Source: Corynebacterium sp. CNJ-954 (GTDB lineage Bacteria > Actinomycetota > Actinomycetes > Mycobacteriales > Mycobacteriaceae). From it: 64,000 nucleotides of DNA. Positions 49,190 through 57,294 of this stretch are shown piece after piece. The first letter of the stretch is position 1, and the number at the start of each line of letters is the position of its first letter. Location: assembly GCF_001942345.1 (NCBI RefSeq), contig NZ_MKKI01000002.1, forward strand, positions 62,001 through 126,000, read 5' to 3'. The notes under the pieces were generated by a model that was given only the letters and a program-made list of their open reading frames with translations, was not told where the DNA came from and ran no database searches. The translations under genes and the position numbers were made by a program.

Positions 49190-49707
49190 GCCGACCGCCT
49201 CTCGGTGGCGGGGTGGATGGCCGGGATGATCCGCCAGTCACCACCGACCTGGAAGACCAGGTTGTGGATGTCCGCCGCAGCGATCGTGCGCAGCACCGGT
49301 ACCAGCTCATCGGCATGGTCCGGGCTGGCGACGTTCAGGGGCCATTCGCCGATGGTCGCACCGCGCAGGTGGGGATGGTGGAATCCGGCACCGTAGGTCG
49401 CGATGAGGCTGACCGGCGCCAGTTTCGCCGCGCGTTGCTCCGGCCAGGTCAGCAACCACGAGGCGAGCAGGCCACCGCGCTGGTCGCGGTGCAGGCCGGT
49501 CACCTCGATCTTGCCGGTGCCAGCGAGCAGGTGGTCGTTGAACTCGGCGAGAACCTGACGGGCCGGGCCGTCGAGGAGCTGCACGGCCTGGGTGAACGCC
49601 GATTCTTTGCCGGCACGAGTGATGTGGCCGAAGTGGTTGCCGTCGCGGAGGTCGATGAAGTGACGGGTCAGAGCTTCCAGTGGGGCGGGAGTCGATGTGG
49701 TGGTCAT
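49186..49707 (-). CDS. Hypothetical protein of LLM operon
   Basis: A 173-aa soluble protein without a recognised family. It starts MTTTSTPAPLEALTRHFIDL and contains two HH-like clusters (GAGFHHPHLRGATIGEWPLN), with the pattern LVFQVGGDWRIIPAIHPA at the end. Start ATG 49707 overlaps the end of the hydrolase gene by 4 bp, and its stop overlaps the LLM start, so it is part of the coupled operon and may be a cofactor or substrate partner. I cannot assign a function. Confidence 0.7.
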   Translation of the reverse strand: MTTTSTPAPLEALTRHFIDLRDGNHFGHITRAGKESAFTQAVQLLDGPARQVLAEFNDHLLAGTGKIEVTGLHRDQRGGLLASWLLTWPEQRAAKLAPVSLIATYGAGFHHPHLRGATIGEWPLNVASPDHADELVPVLRTIAAADIHNLVFQVGGDWRIIPAIHPATERRSA

Positions 49708-50548
49708 GAGAGTTTTCCTTCCAGAGGGTGATTCAGCGGTTGGTGCTGGTGGTCTGTGTCCGTGAATGCGTTGAGCAGGGCGACGATGGCGGGTAGGACG
49801 AGTCCGGTGGGGTCGAGGATGTCGGCGTGCCCGGTGTCCGGCACCGTGCGTAGTGCCACCTGTACGCCGGCGTCCTGCAACCGGGCGGCGTAGGCGCGCA
49901 CGTCGTCGCGCACCGGGTCTCGGCGCCGACGACGAGGGACACCGGCGCCAGCCCGGTGAGGCTGTCGGCCTGCAGGGGAGTGGTGGGGACGGACCTGGGT
50001 GATGTGTGATCGCCCAGCCACAGCCGCCAGGCGGCCACGAGGCCTGGACGATCAGGTGGCACTCCTGGTGAGCCGGGGTAGGACGCACGGGAACATTCAG
50101 GGTCCAGGGGCGGGTAGGCCAGTAGTTGCAGTGGCACCCGATCGCCGGTGTTCCGGCGTGTCAGGGCAGCGAGGGCGGCGATCGTCCCGCCGGCGCTGTC
50201 ACCACCGATGACGATCGGCAGGCTGTCCGCCTGTTGTTCGGCCCAGCCGAGCGCGGCGAGGGTGTCGAGAACCGCTGCCGGATGGTGGTGTCCGGGGACG
50301 AGACGGTAGTCGACGGAGATGACCGCCCACCCAGACAATGCGGCGATCCTGCCGGTGACGGGTGCCCACTGGCGGGCGGAACCGTACTGCCAGGACCCTC
50401 CGTGTGCCCACACCAGCCATCCTCGTGGCTGGTCGGGGCAATGTACGAGGAGCGGGACGCCAGATTCGTCGGACGTCGGAGAATACTCCCACCGGGTCTG
50501 CACCCGGGTGTCGACTTGGCTGCGGACGTGGGGTTCTGTGGTGCTCAT
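49704..50548 (-). pseudogene. Frameshifted alpha/beta hydrolase (HSL-like)
   Basis: An alpha/beta-hydrolase fold-3 protein (hormone-sensitive lipase type) broken by one base. The first frame holds the oxyanion motif AHGGSW (48-53) and the nucleophile GDSAGG (Ser118) but turns into Pro/Thr/Ser-rich shadow near 49920. From there the next frame continues DPVRDDVRAYAARLQDAGVQ and VPDTGHADILDPTG, which supply the catalytic Asp and His. The whole span is 845 bp, one short of 282 codons, so a single base is missing near 49918-49921. The restored stop overlaps the next gene by 4 bp, matching the operon's style. Either recent mutation or a sequence error. Confidence 0.82.
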
Positions 50549-50557
50549 GGGTCGGCC

Positions 50558-51346
50558 TCATATCTGCCGCAGTGCGCCGCCGTCGACGGACCACTCGGCT
50601 CCGGTGACTTGTGCGGCACGCGGGGAAAGCAGATAGGAGATCACTGTGGCGACGTCGCGTGGCCGTCCGATCTTTCCGGTGGGCAGTCGACGTTCCTCAT
50701 GGATGAACCGTTCGATCGCCGTATCGGGGTCGGTGCCGAATCGTGTGGCGAGCTGGTCACCGAACCCACCGGGTGCGTCGAACAGTGCAGTCCGGGTGGG
50801 GCCGGGGGAGACCACGTTCGACCGGATTCTGGTGGGGCTGAACTCGATGGCCAGCGACTTCGACACCGACAGCACTGCAGCTTTGGAGGCGGCGTAGGCG
50901 GACATGGTCGGATCGGGCATCCGGGCGGCCTCACTACCCAGGTGGACGATGCTGCCGGCCGTGTTCGTGGCCCGTATCGCGGTGATGACGGCACGGGTGA
51001 GACGGACGAGCGCGACGACGTTCATGGCGAACGTCTCGTCCCACAGTGCGTCGTCGAGACCGGTGAACGAGTCCCGGGTGTCGAACAGGGCAGCGTTGTT
51101 CACCAGCCCGTCGATATGACCGTGGCGGTCGAGTGCGTGGTCGACCAGCCGGGTCGCTGATCCGGGGTCGGTGAGGTCAGCGGCCACGAAGTCGGCACCG
51201 GGTGGAAGGAGTCCGGACGAGGGACGGTGGCGGGCGACAGCGACGACGCGCGCACCTTCGGTGACGAGTTCCCGGACGGTGGCCAGGCCGATGCCGCTGG
51301 TGGCTCCGGTGACGATGATGACATGGCCATCAAGCTGCAGGTCCAT
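50558..51346 (-). CDS. Short-chain dehydrogenase/reductase
   Basis: A 262-aa classical SDR. TGATSGIG (13-20) binds the cofactor, NNA (83-85) stabilises it, and Ser138, Tyr151 and Lys155 (SEA...YAASK) form the active site. SNVVSPGPTRTALFD is the conserved loop before the C-terminal part. The NAD(P) preference and substrate are unknown. It is the first gene of the minus-strand operon with hydrolase, hypothetical and LLM genes. A 13-bp perfect hairpin abuts its AGGAGA ribosome site, and the XRE-type motif block lies upstream. Confidence 0.88.
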   Translation of the reverse strand: MDLQLDGHVIIVTGATSGIGLATVRELVTEGARVVAVARHRPSSGLLPPGADFVAADLTDPGSATRLVDHALDRHGHIDGLVNNAALFDTRDSFTGLDDALWDETFAMNVVALVRLTRAVITAIRATNTAGSIVHLGSEAARMPDPTMSAYAASKAAVLSVSKSLAIEFSPTRIRSNVVSPGPTRTALFDAPGGFGDQLATRFGTDPDTAIERFIHEERRLPTGKIGRPRDVATVISYLLSPRAAQVTGAEWSVDGGALRQI

Positions 51347-51357
51347 GATCTTCTCCT

Positions 51358-51393
51358 GTGTGGGGGCATGTACGTGTGGTCATGCCCCCACAC
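51358..51393 (-). promoter_or_regulatory. 13-bp hairpin abutting SDR ribosome site
   Basis: GTGTGGGGGCATG (51358-51370) and CATGCCCCCACAC (51381-51393) are exact complements with a 10-nt loop. On the transcribed minus strand the stem ends directly before AGGAGA and 11 bp before ATG 51346. It could be a strong RNA hairpin controlling translation or a dyad operator. Confidence 0.8.
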
Positions 51394-51410
51394 TCGTTCG
51401 GCTGGCGGGA

Positions 51411-51454
51411 GGTAGCCAGAACCCCCGGTTGCCTAGCACCGGTAGGGACAGGCA
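51411..51454. promoter_or_regulatory. XRE operator block (locus B)
   Basis: GGTAGCCAGA (51411-51420) and GGTTGCCTAGCAC (51427-51439), followed by AGGCA, repeat blocks found at 47291-47300 and 47337-47349 upstream of the MFS gene. It lies between the divergent SDR operon and cupin gene. Probably a binding site of the XRE regulator at 47396-48265. Confidence 0.65.
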
Positions 51455-51541
51455 GGTGGTGTCCCGGATGAGCACTATGGAGGCGGGCAGATATACCGAA
51501 CACGGCGCAAAGCACGATGATCCAGGCGAGAGAAGGATGAG

Positions 51542-51853
51542 ATGAAGTTTGTCGACGCGTCCGAATTCACGGCCGAGCGCCCGTGGGGATCTGTTGATCT
51601 CGGTGATATCGACCATGCGAGCGTTCGGCTGCACTGGACCGACCAGCCGTATAAATGGCATGTCAACGATGGTCCGGAAGTCTTCGTTGTTCTCGACGGG
51701 ACCGTGGACATGCACTACCGGGTTGACGGCGAAGAACGCGTAGAGCGACTCAGCCCGGGGACAGTGTGTTGTGTGGAGGCCGGGGATTCACACGTCGCGC
51801 ACCCCGCGAGGGAAGCACGGATCCTGGTCATCGAGCGACAAGGCAGCATCTGA
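51542..51853 (+). CDS. Small cupin protein, paralogue
   Basis: A 103-aa cupin, 71 percent identical by hand count to the cupin at 37316-37627 (73 of 103 positions, no gaps). WHVNDGPEVFVVLDGTVDMH carries the first cupin motif and PGTVCCVEAGDSHVAHP the second, with His residues for a metal. GAAGGA lies upstream of ATG 51542. It is divergent from the SDR operon across the XRE-like block and may share its inducer. The molecular function is unknown. Confidence 0.8.
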   Translation: MKFVDASEFTAERPWGSVDLGDIDHASVRLHWTDQPYKWHVNDGPEVFVVLDGTVDMHYRVDGEERVERLSPGTVCCVEAGDSHVAHPAREARILVIERQGSI

Positions 51854-51883
51854 GAACCCGGGGCGGGGATAGGCTCCTATGCC

Positions 51884-52102
51884 GTGGGATCGTGGGTGGA
51901 AGTTAACCGATGGCCTGACCGCATTAAAGCGGTGGAATCACCGGGATCAGTTATCTCACCCGCCTTCTGTTTGGATGCGGGCCAGTTTGTCTTGTTGCCT
52001 GCGCCCAGTCAGTCACAGACCCCGGAGTCGGACGAGATCGATCTCGACGTGCGCTTTCCACCGCTGCTTGCGTTCATCGGTGATGCGGCAGAAGGCCCCT
52101 GA
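51884..52102 (+). CDS. Small hypothetical protein (weak)
   Basis: A possible 72-aa protein from GTG 51884: it begins VGSWVEVNRWPDRIKAVESP and ends with DLDVRFPPLLAFIGDAAEGP. Composition is protein-like, codon third positions are mixed, and no family or ribosome site is evident. It could instead be a fragment of a larger gene, as both flanks are short. It is convergent with the zeta toxin gene, which ends 11 bp away. Confidence 0.35.
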   Translation: MGSWVEVNRWPDRIKAVESPGSVISPAFCLDAGQFVLLPAPSQSQTPESDEIDLDVRFPPLLAFIGDAAEGP

Positions 52103-52113
52103 TTTCCAGCCAC

Positions 52114-53007
52114 TCAGGGCGTCAGTAGCTCCTGCAGCCGGTAATGGGCCGCGGGCAACTGTTCAGCTGGCACGATCCTTTCTGCCGCCAGAACTATTTT
52201 CGTCAGCACCGTGCCGGTGTGGGGTGTCACCATTCCAGGCTGTGTCAGACGCTCAACTGATCCGAGATAGTCATCGGTCCATTCGTCTCGCTGAGACTGC
52301 GTCATCGCCTTGTCACGGTGAGCCGTGAGGATGGTAGCGGCGCTGGCGCCGTCAGTGCCCTCGTAAAGGGGCCCGGCATTGCGGTCGTAGACTTCAATCC
52401 GGTCGACACCGCCTGTCATCTGCTCCAACCCGGAGACCATGCCACTATAGGCGCTGGAGTGGGAAGTCTCTGTAGTCCACCGTGGAAAGTCCTCGGAGTT
52501 CACGCCGGCAAGGTAACGGGTGACGATCCCTAACCTGCTGACATCCTCGGGTACCGCGAGCGCAGTGACGCCTACGGCATATCCGGCAGCTTGAAATGTC
52601 TTGGCAGTCTCCATGACCTGGCGCGGATTAGTCAACGTATTCTCGACGATGAGGTTGTATCTGGAGTTGCGGGTGTGCGCGATCAACTCCGACATCCAGA
52701 AGCCGACCGGCCCGTTCGACAGCACGTCCATACGTTGGGGGTCGCGTGCCATGATCTCGTTCATCATCGGATGGTTCTTCCGGAGATCATCAGAATCCAG
52801 GACGACTGCAGGGGAATCCAACTGTGCCGACAAGTAGTCGACCGTCCTGGACTTTCCTGCTGCGGGTTGCCCGGTAACGTACACCAGTCGAGGGCGGGAC
52901 GATCGGTGAAACTCATCGTCGATGTCCCAGATGAGGTCGGCGAGGATGTCCTTCTGCTCTGCCGCGGACACCGGGAAATCCGCAGGGTGAAGCTGCCGGT
53001 CAGACAC
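52114..53007 (-). CDS. Zeta-toxin family kinase
   Basis: A 297-aa zeta-toxin-like kinase. VYVTGQPAAGKS (Walker A at 46-53), VLDSDDLRKNHP (71-80, the catalytic Asp and conserved Arg of zeta/PezT) and LIVENTLTNPRQVMETAKTF are typical. Zeta toxins phosphorylate UDP-N-acetylglucosamine and block cell-wall synthesis. I chose GTG 53007, which overlaps the stop of the small upstream gene by 8 bp (GTGTCTGA), over ATG 53058 because the zeta domain begins shortly after it. The upstream 90-aa gene is the probable antitoxin, and a Fic gene follows further upstream on the same strand. Confidence 0.82.
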   Translation of the reverse strand: MSDRQLHPADFPVSAAEQKDILADLIWDIDDEFHRSSRPRLVYVTGQPAAGKSRTVDYLSAQLDSPAVVLDSDDLRKNHPMMNEIMARDPQRMDVLSNGPVGFWMSELIAHTRNSRYNLIVENTLTNPRQVMETAKTFQAAGYAVGVTALAVPEDVSRLGIVTRYLAGVNSEDFPRWTTETSHSSAYSGMVSGLEQMTGGVDRIEVYDRNAGPLYEGTDGASAATILTAHRDKAMTQSQRDEWTDDYLGSVERLTQPGMVTPHTGTVLTKIVLAAERIVPAEQLPAAHYRLQELLTP

Positions 53008-53272
53008 TGGAGCTGACAGTGAGGCCACCGATGTGGTGCAGTTCGTCGCGCATGACACGTGTCCGGTTGATCAGGTCCTCACGGTCAGTGTCCACGGCGC
53101 CTGCGACATAGTCGCGGAGAGCTCGCCGACGGGAAACCCACCATTGGCGGTCGCCCTCGGTGGACGCGGCTCGTACGCGGTTCGAGTAGGCGACCTTCAA
53201 CGTCGAGGCCGCTGATTTCATCACGTCGTACTCTGCGAAGAAAATGCGGGCTTTCGTCGGCTTCATGAGCAT
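53000..53272 (-). CDS. Putative antitoxin of zeta-like toxin
   Basis: A 90-aa helical, basic protein: MLMKPTKARIFFAEYDVMKS, then SRRRALRDYVAGAVDTDRED. It does not resemble the epsilon antitoxin, nor the XRE-type PezA, by eye, and no family was recognised. GAAAGG is only 0 nt from ATG 53281 but 9 nt before ATG 53272, so 53272 is the better start. Its stop codon lies inside the start of the zeta toxin gene, the usual coupling of antitoxin before toxin, on which the role is inferred. Confidence 0.6.
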   Translation of the reverse strand: MLMKPTKARIFFAEYDVMKSAASTLKVAYSNRVRAASTEGDRQWWVSRRRALRDYVAGAVDTDREDLINRTRVMRDELHHIGGLTVSSSV

Positions 53273-53318
53273 GGCGACCATCCTTTCGTCCCCATCAACC
53301 TATCACGGAAATGTGGTT

Positions 53319-54251
53319 TCAAAGACGCTCTGCATCAGATGGAAATGAACTCTGACCCGCTCCCTCTGCTCGGGAGCTGTCCGGTACCGACGCCACCAGA
53401 CGGTAGACCTGTCGCAGCGGCGTCGAGTCGGTGTGAATCCCGGAAGGGTCCAGGAACGTTGCTGCCGAGGCACGGATCCAGTCTTCACAACTGACCCGGT
53501 TGAAGTGCAGTTCCACGCCGTGCTGGTGCGCGAGATCATTCATGAACAACCGGGAGATCCTCCCGTTGCCGTCCCGGAACGGATGGGCGAAGTTCAGGTC
53601 GGTGTGAATGTCGGCCAGCGCATCCACGGTCTGTTCGAACGTGGCGTCCTCCCAGGCGACCCCGTCGATGGAGCGGTCGAGCTGGCGCATGTACATGCTC
53701 ATGCTGTGGTGGTCGCCGAACCCGTGCGTGCCTTTCATCATGTTGACCACCCGCGGCTGGCCGGCCCATGCGTAGATCTCCGCGAAGAGCATGCGGTGGA
53801 TCGACGACAGACGGTCGCTGGTGCTCTCCCCTTCGACCGCGAGTTCTCCGCGGGCGAATGCCAGCCCCCGGCCTGTCGCCACCACATGTTCAACGGCGCT
53901 GAGGCGGGCGTCGTCGCGGATGCCGAGGTGGTTCCGCATCACCGTGGTGCCGGGGTAGAAGTAGCTCCTCCACACATCAGGTTCGGGCGCGGGCTCCTTC
54001 GCCCGCCCTGGCGTGCCACCGTCGTCGGCGAACCCGTCGACCTCTGTACTCGTCAGGTAGGACGGGCCGTCGCGCTGACTACGTTCCGCCAGACTCTGCA
54101 TGTCCGCCGCGGTGGGCTCCCAGCCCTCCAGGACGCTGCTGTGGGCTGCTTCAATGATCGGCTCGACATCGGTATCGCCCATATCGTCGAACACCTCGGG
54201 AAATACGGCACGGTAGCCGTTGACACCGGTCAGTGTGGTGAAATCCGTCAT
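53319..54251 (-). CDS. Fic-domain AMPylase with N-terminal inhibitor motif
   Basis: A 310-aa Fic protein. The catalytic motif HPFRDGNGRISR is complete at 223-234, and FAEIYAWAGQPRVVNMMKG (157-173) is the preceding Fic helix and flap. Such enzymes transfer AMP from ATP to hydroxyls of target proteins (for VbhT and FicT, topoisomerase subunits). Near the N terminus, AHSSVLEGWEPTAADMQSL (36-54) has the inhibitory [S/T]xxxE[G/N] pattern (Ser38, Glu42, Gly43), resembling a VbhA-like antitoxin fused in cis. It lies 37 bp upstream of the zeta module on the same strand. Likely host-acting toxin or regulator. Confidence 0.85.
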   Translation of the reverse strand: MTDFTTLTGVNGYRAVFPEVFDDMGDTDVEPIIEAAHSSVLEGWEPTAADMQSLAERSQRDGPSYLTSTEVDGFADDGGTPGRAKEPAPEPDVWRSYFYPGTTVMRNHLGIRDDARLSAVEHVVATGRGLAFARGELAVEGESTSDRLSSIHRMLFAEIYAWAGQPRVVNMMKGTHGFGDHHSMSMYMRQLDRSIDGVAWEDATFEQTVDALADIHTDLNFAHPFRDGNGRISRLFMNDLAHQHGVELHFNRVSCEDWIRASAATFLDPSGIHTDSTPLRQVYRLVASVPDSSRAEGAGQSSFPSDAERL

Positions 54252-54432
54252 GGTCAGCGCCTTTCCGTGAAGTGCGGACTCTCAATTCTACGGCCCTGTG
54301 CCGCCTACCGCGAGGGTTTCTCGCAGAGGTTGATGCCGGATAGCTCGATGAGAACTCGGGGGATCGACCGTTACTACTGTGCTTCCGAAAGGGCACGTGG
54401 CACAGCGTCCTCGAGCATCGGATACTGGAAGA

Positions 54433-55337
54433 ATGACCGACCGTGAGATGACCCGGATAATGGCCCCGCTCTTTACGTCGCCGGTATCGCTCGATACGTT
54501 CCGACGTCACGGCGACGACATGATTGACCGGTGGGACGGCCGCCGGTTCACGCGTGCCATCGATACCGGGGACGCTGTGAAGGCCGTCCAAATTGATGTG
54601 AGCGAGGAGACCGGACCGACAAACTGGACGGTGACGGTCGGCGGGGACCCGACTGACATTGAGGGCCTGGTTCGTCGGCAGTTCATCGTCGGTGATGCTG
54701 CTGGCGCGGGGTGGGAGAACACCTGCCCCGAGGTTACGGGGAAGGTGCCCCGCGAGATCATCGAGTCTGCAGCGGTGGTGCGATCCACATCGCTGTTCCA
54801 GTCGGTGGTCCGGTGCGTGACTGCCCAGCAGGTCAACCTCGAGTTCGCCTCCGTCCTGCGGCAACGTCTGGCGGCACGGCTCGGCATCTACCATCCGTCG
54901 GAGATACGGGTGCGTACTGGTTGGATATCGACACGGCGCTGGGAACGTCGGTGGAGGAATTACGGGAGATGCAGCTCAGCGGTATGAAAGCCAGATGCAT
55001 CCTGGCGACGGCCCGCGCAATCGCAGATGGTGTCCTCGACAGTCAGACGCTCACGGACCTCGATGACGTTGAACTGCGTCGCCGTCTGACAGCGATTCCG
55101 GGTATCGGACGGTGGACCGCCGACTGGGTGATGATCCGCTGGTTCGACCGCCCATTGGTCGCAGCCGGGGACCTGGGCGTGCGGAAGGCAGTTCGCTGGC
55201 TGCACGATCTTCCTGAGATGCCGAGCGAACGCACCGTCCGTGAGCTCACCGCACACTGGGGTGAGCACGCCGCCGTGATCCAGGCGGCGGTGATGGAGGC
55301 GTTCAATCGTCGTCTGCCTACTGGTCGTCTTCAGTGA
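54433..55337 (+). pseudogene. Frameshifted AlkA-like DNA glycosylase
   Basis: A HhH-GPD DNA glycosylase (3-methyladenine glycosylase II type) split over two frames. The first frame from ATG 54433 covers the N-terminal domain and the first HhH-GPD helices (LFQSVVRCVTAQQVNLEFAS) up to HPSEIRVRTG near 54915. The second continues LDIDTALGTSVEELREMQLS, GMKARCILATARAIADG, then the hairpin IPGIGRWTADWVMIRWFDRP with catalytic Asp in AAGDLGVRKAV. The span of 905 bp is one short of 302 codons, consistent with a one-base deletion (about 54905-54925). It overlaps the convergent phosphoesterase gene by 20 bp. Confidence 0.8.
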
Positions 55338-57195
55338 CGGTAAACTTCACCGTCTGCGAGGTCTGCCGTCCGTACCGGTCGGTGCCCGTGACCTCGGCGG
55401 TGTGTTCACCGACAGTCAGGTCGTCCGGCAGCGTCGCACGCCAGACATGCGGGCTGGCCTGGGCGACGTTGCCGGTCGAACTCAGGTTGTGCGTGGCGGA
55501 GACAGTTTCCGTGTACTCCCAGTCCTTGTTCAATGTCTCTCCCTCGGCCGGCTGCGTGTGCTCGGCATCGACAGCCTCACCATTGATCGTGACCTGAACG
55601 TCCGCGGCTGTGGAACCGCCGAAGAAACTGGTCGTCAGGAAGGACTCTCCGCCGCCGACATCCTTCCGGGACACCTCCAGCGGGTTGATCTGTTCCGGGG
55701 CATCCCCCTGTTTGTCGCTGTCCTGCCACTGCTGTGCTTTCTCGGCCCAGGTACGCCAGGTCGGCGAGTTGATCCCGGTCAGGAACTGGTGGTCCTGCTT
55801 CTCATTACGCACGGTGTAGTACTCACTGCGGCCGGTGCCGTCGAACTCGAAGGTCAGCACGCCCGGCTCGGCGGCGTCCGATGTGTAGGCGTGGGGGACG
55901 CCATTGTCGTTGAGCTCACCGGAGTACCAGTCGCCGGACACCGCGCCGGCGATGATCTGGTCGTGGCTGAGCTGGGTGATCGGGCTCTGCTCGTTGTCGG
56001 CCCATTCTGCACGCTGTTCCCCGGCCAGGAGGTGTTCGAGGGTGTGGGTGTGCCCGCCGACAGTCACCGCAGTGGGGTGGTCGGCGAGGATGTCGTACAG
56101 GTCGTTGGCGTTGTCGGTCACGACCTCCTGGTAGCTGACGATCGGCGCGTGCGCGGCGATCACGATCTGCTGGTCCGGGTCGACTGTCGCCAGGTCATTT
56201 CTGAGCCAGTCCAGCTGTTGATCGTCGATCTTCTCGTCGTATCCGCCGTTTCCGGTGCCGTCGTCGCCGTGGTAGACGATGTTGTCCAGGGCCACGAAGT
56301 GGGTCTCGCCGACGTCGTAGGAGTAGTACGGTGCGCCGAAATCCCGTCGGTAGGTGTCGGTGGCGTTGACGTCGGACGTGGCGTCGTAGTCGATGTCGTG
56401 GTTCCCCGGCAGCGCACGGACGGGTCCGTTGGCGCCGCTGTACAGCTGTTTCAGGTCCGGATTGAGGCTGAGGTCGTCGCCCACGTTGTCGCCGAGCAAC
56501 AGGATTCCGCAGCCTGCGTAGTCGTTTCGGGCGGCGAGATCCGCCGGGGCGCCTTTCCGCGCGTACTCGACTTCCTGTTTGTCGTAGGTCTGCGTGTCCG
56601 CGGCGATGGGGCAGGACTGCTCCGGGGCCGCGGTTGCCTTGGACGCCGCGAGCGGGAAGTTCACTGCGGTGGGGACGGGGCCGGACGGTTCGAGGCCACC
56701 GAATTCGAGATCCGGTGAGCCCTCCGGATAGTGCTGGTAGCTGAACTGGGCGAAGTTGTTCTCGTCGACGGGGACCTGCCAGCCCGCGGGCTGGGTCACC
56801 GACACCGACATGTTGTCGCGGACCGGGAGCTCATAGCGGCCGGTGTCGTCGGTGGTGGTTACCTCGAGGCCGTTGGAGACGCTGACCCCGGGGATGCCGG
56901 CTTCGTCGCCGTCAAGTGTGGAGTTCTTGTTGGCGTCGTCGAAGACGCGACCGGTGAAGATACTCTGGTCATTGGCTTCACCGTCGACGACCTCGACAGA
57001 GCCCTCGTAGAGTCCCTCGTTACCGGACGGGTCGGTGGGGACGGAGGACCCCGGACGTGAGCTTGAACCGGGCAGTGCGGAACCGTCCTGGGCGTAGGCG
57101 GGCGTGTGGGCTGGTGTGACGGTGAGGATCACGGCAGCGGCGAGGGCGGTACCGAGGGGTGCGCGTAGCACGCGTGAGGGCATGCGTGAGGGCAT
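55318..57195 (-). CDS. Secreted calcineurin-like phosphoesterase
   Basis: A 625-aa exported metallophosphatase. A Sec signal ends near AYAQ (33-36), followed by a Ser/Pro linker and an SdrD-B-like Ig domain (GRVFDDANKNSTLDGDEAGI, 82-101). The phosphoesterase core has AADTQ (Asp200), LLGDNVGDD (234-241), PGNHD (263-267), IAAHAP (346-351) and GGHTHTLEH (380-388), completing the bimetal site except that the first motif has Gln in place of His. A C-terminal region with Ig-like sheet follows. Likely Ca/Mn-dependent phosphodiesterase acting outside the cell, perhaps in phosphate scavenging. The N-terminal MPSRMPSR reflects a 12-bp tandem DNA repeat; ATG 57183 may also start it. Confidence 0.85.
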   Translation of the reverse strand: MPSRMPSRVLRAPLGTALAAAVILTVTPAHTPAYAQDGSALPGSSSRPGSSVPTDPSGNEGLYEGSVEVVDGEANDQSIFTGRVFDDANKNSTLDGDEAGIPGVSVSNGLEVTTTDDTGRYELPVRDNMSVSVTQPAGWQVPVDENNFAQFSYQHYPEGSPDLEFGGLEPSGPVPTAVNFPLAASKATAAPEQSCPIAADTQTYDKQEVEYARKGAPADLAARNDYAGCGILLLGDNVGDDLSLNPDLKQLYSGANGPVRALPGNHDIDYDATSDVNATDTYRRDFGAPYYSYDVGETHFVALDNIVYHGDDGTGNGGYDEKIDDQQLDWLRNDLATVDPDQQIVIAAHAPIVSYQEVVTDNANDLYDILADHPTAVTVGGHTHTLEHLLAGEQRAEWADNEQSPITQLSHDQIIAGAVSGDWYSGELNDNGVPHAYTSDAAEPGVLTFEFDGTGRSEYYTVRNEKQDHQFLTGINSPTWRTWAEKAQQWQDSDKQGDAPEQINPLEVSRKDVGGGESFLTTSFFGGSTAADVQVTINGEAVDAEHTQPAEGETLNKDWEYTETVSATHNLSSTGNVAQASPHVWRATLPDDLTVGEHTAEVTGTDRYGRQTSQTVKFTVTEDDQ

Positions 57196-57294
57196 GGGGG
57201 CATTCTCCTGTCAGGGAACTGATGGTCGGCATGTGCCGCCACACAGTCTGGGCGGTACCGGTGTCACCGTGGTGACTGCGCAGGAGAGGACAGG

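Noticed and set aside
55402..56718. 438-codon open frame on the plus strand
   Set aside because: Antisense to the secreted phosphoesterase with clear metal motifs. No motif or ribosome site in the opposite frame.
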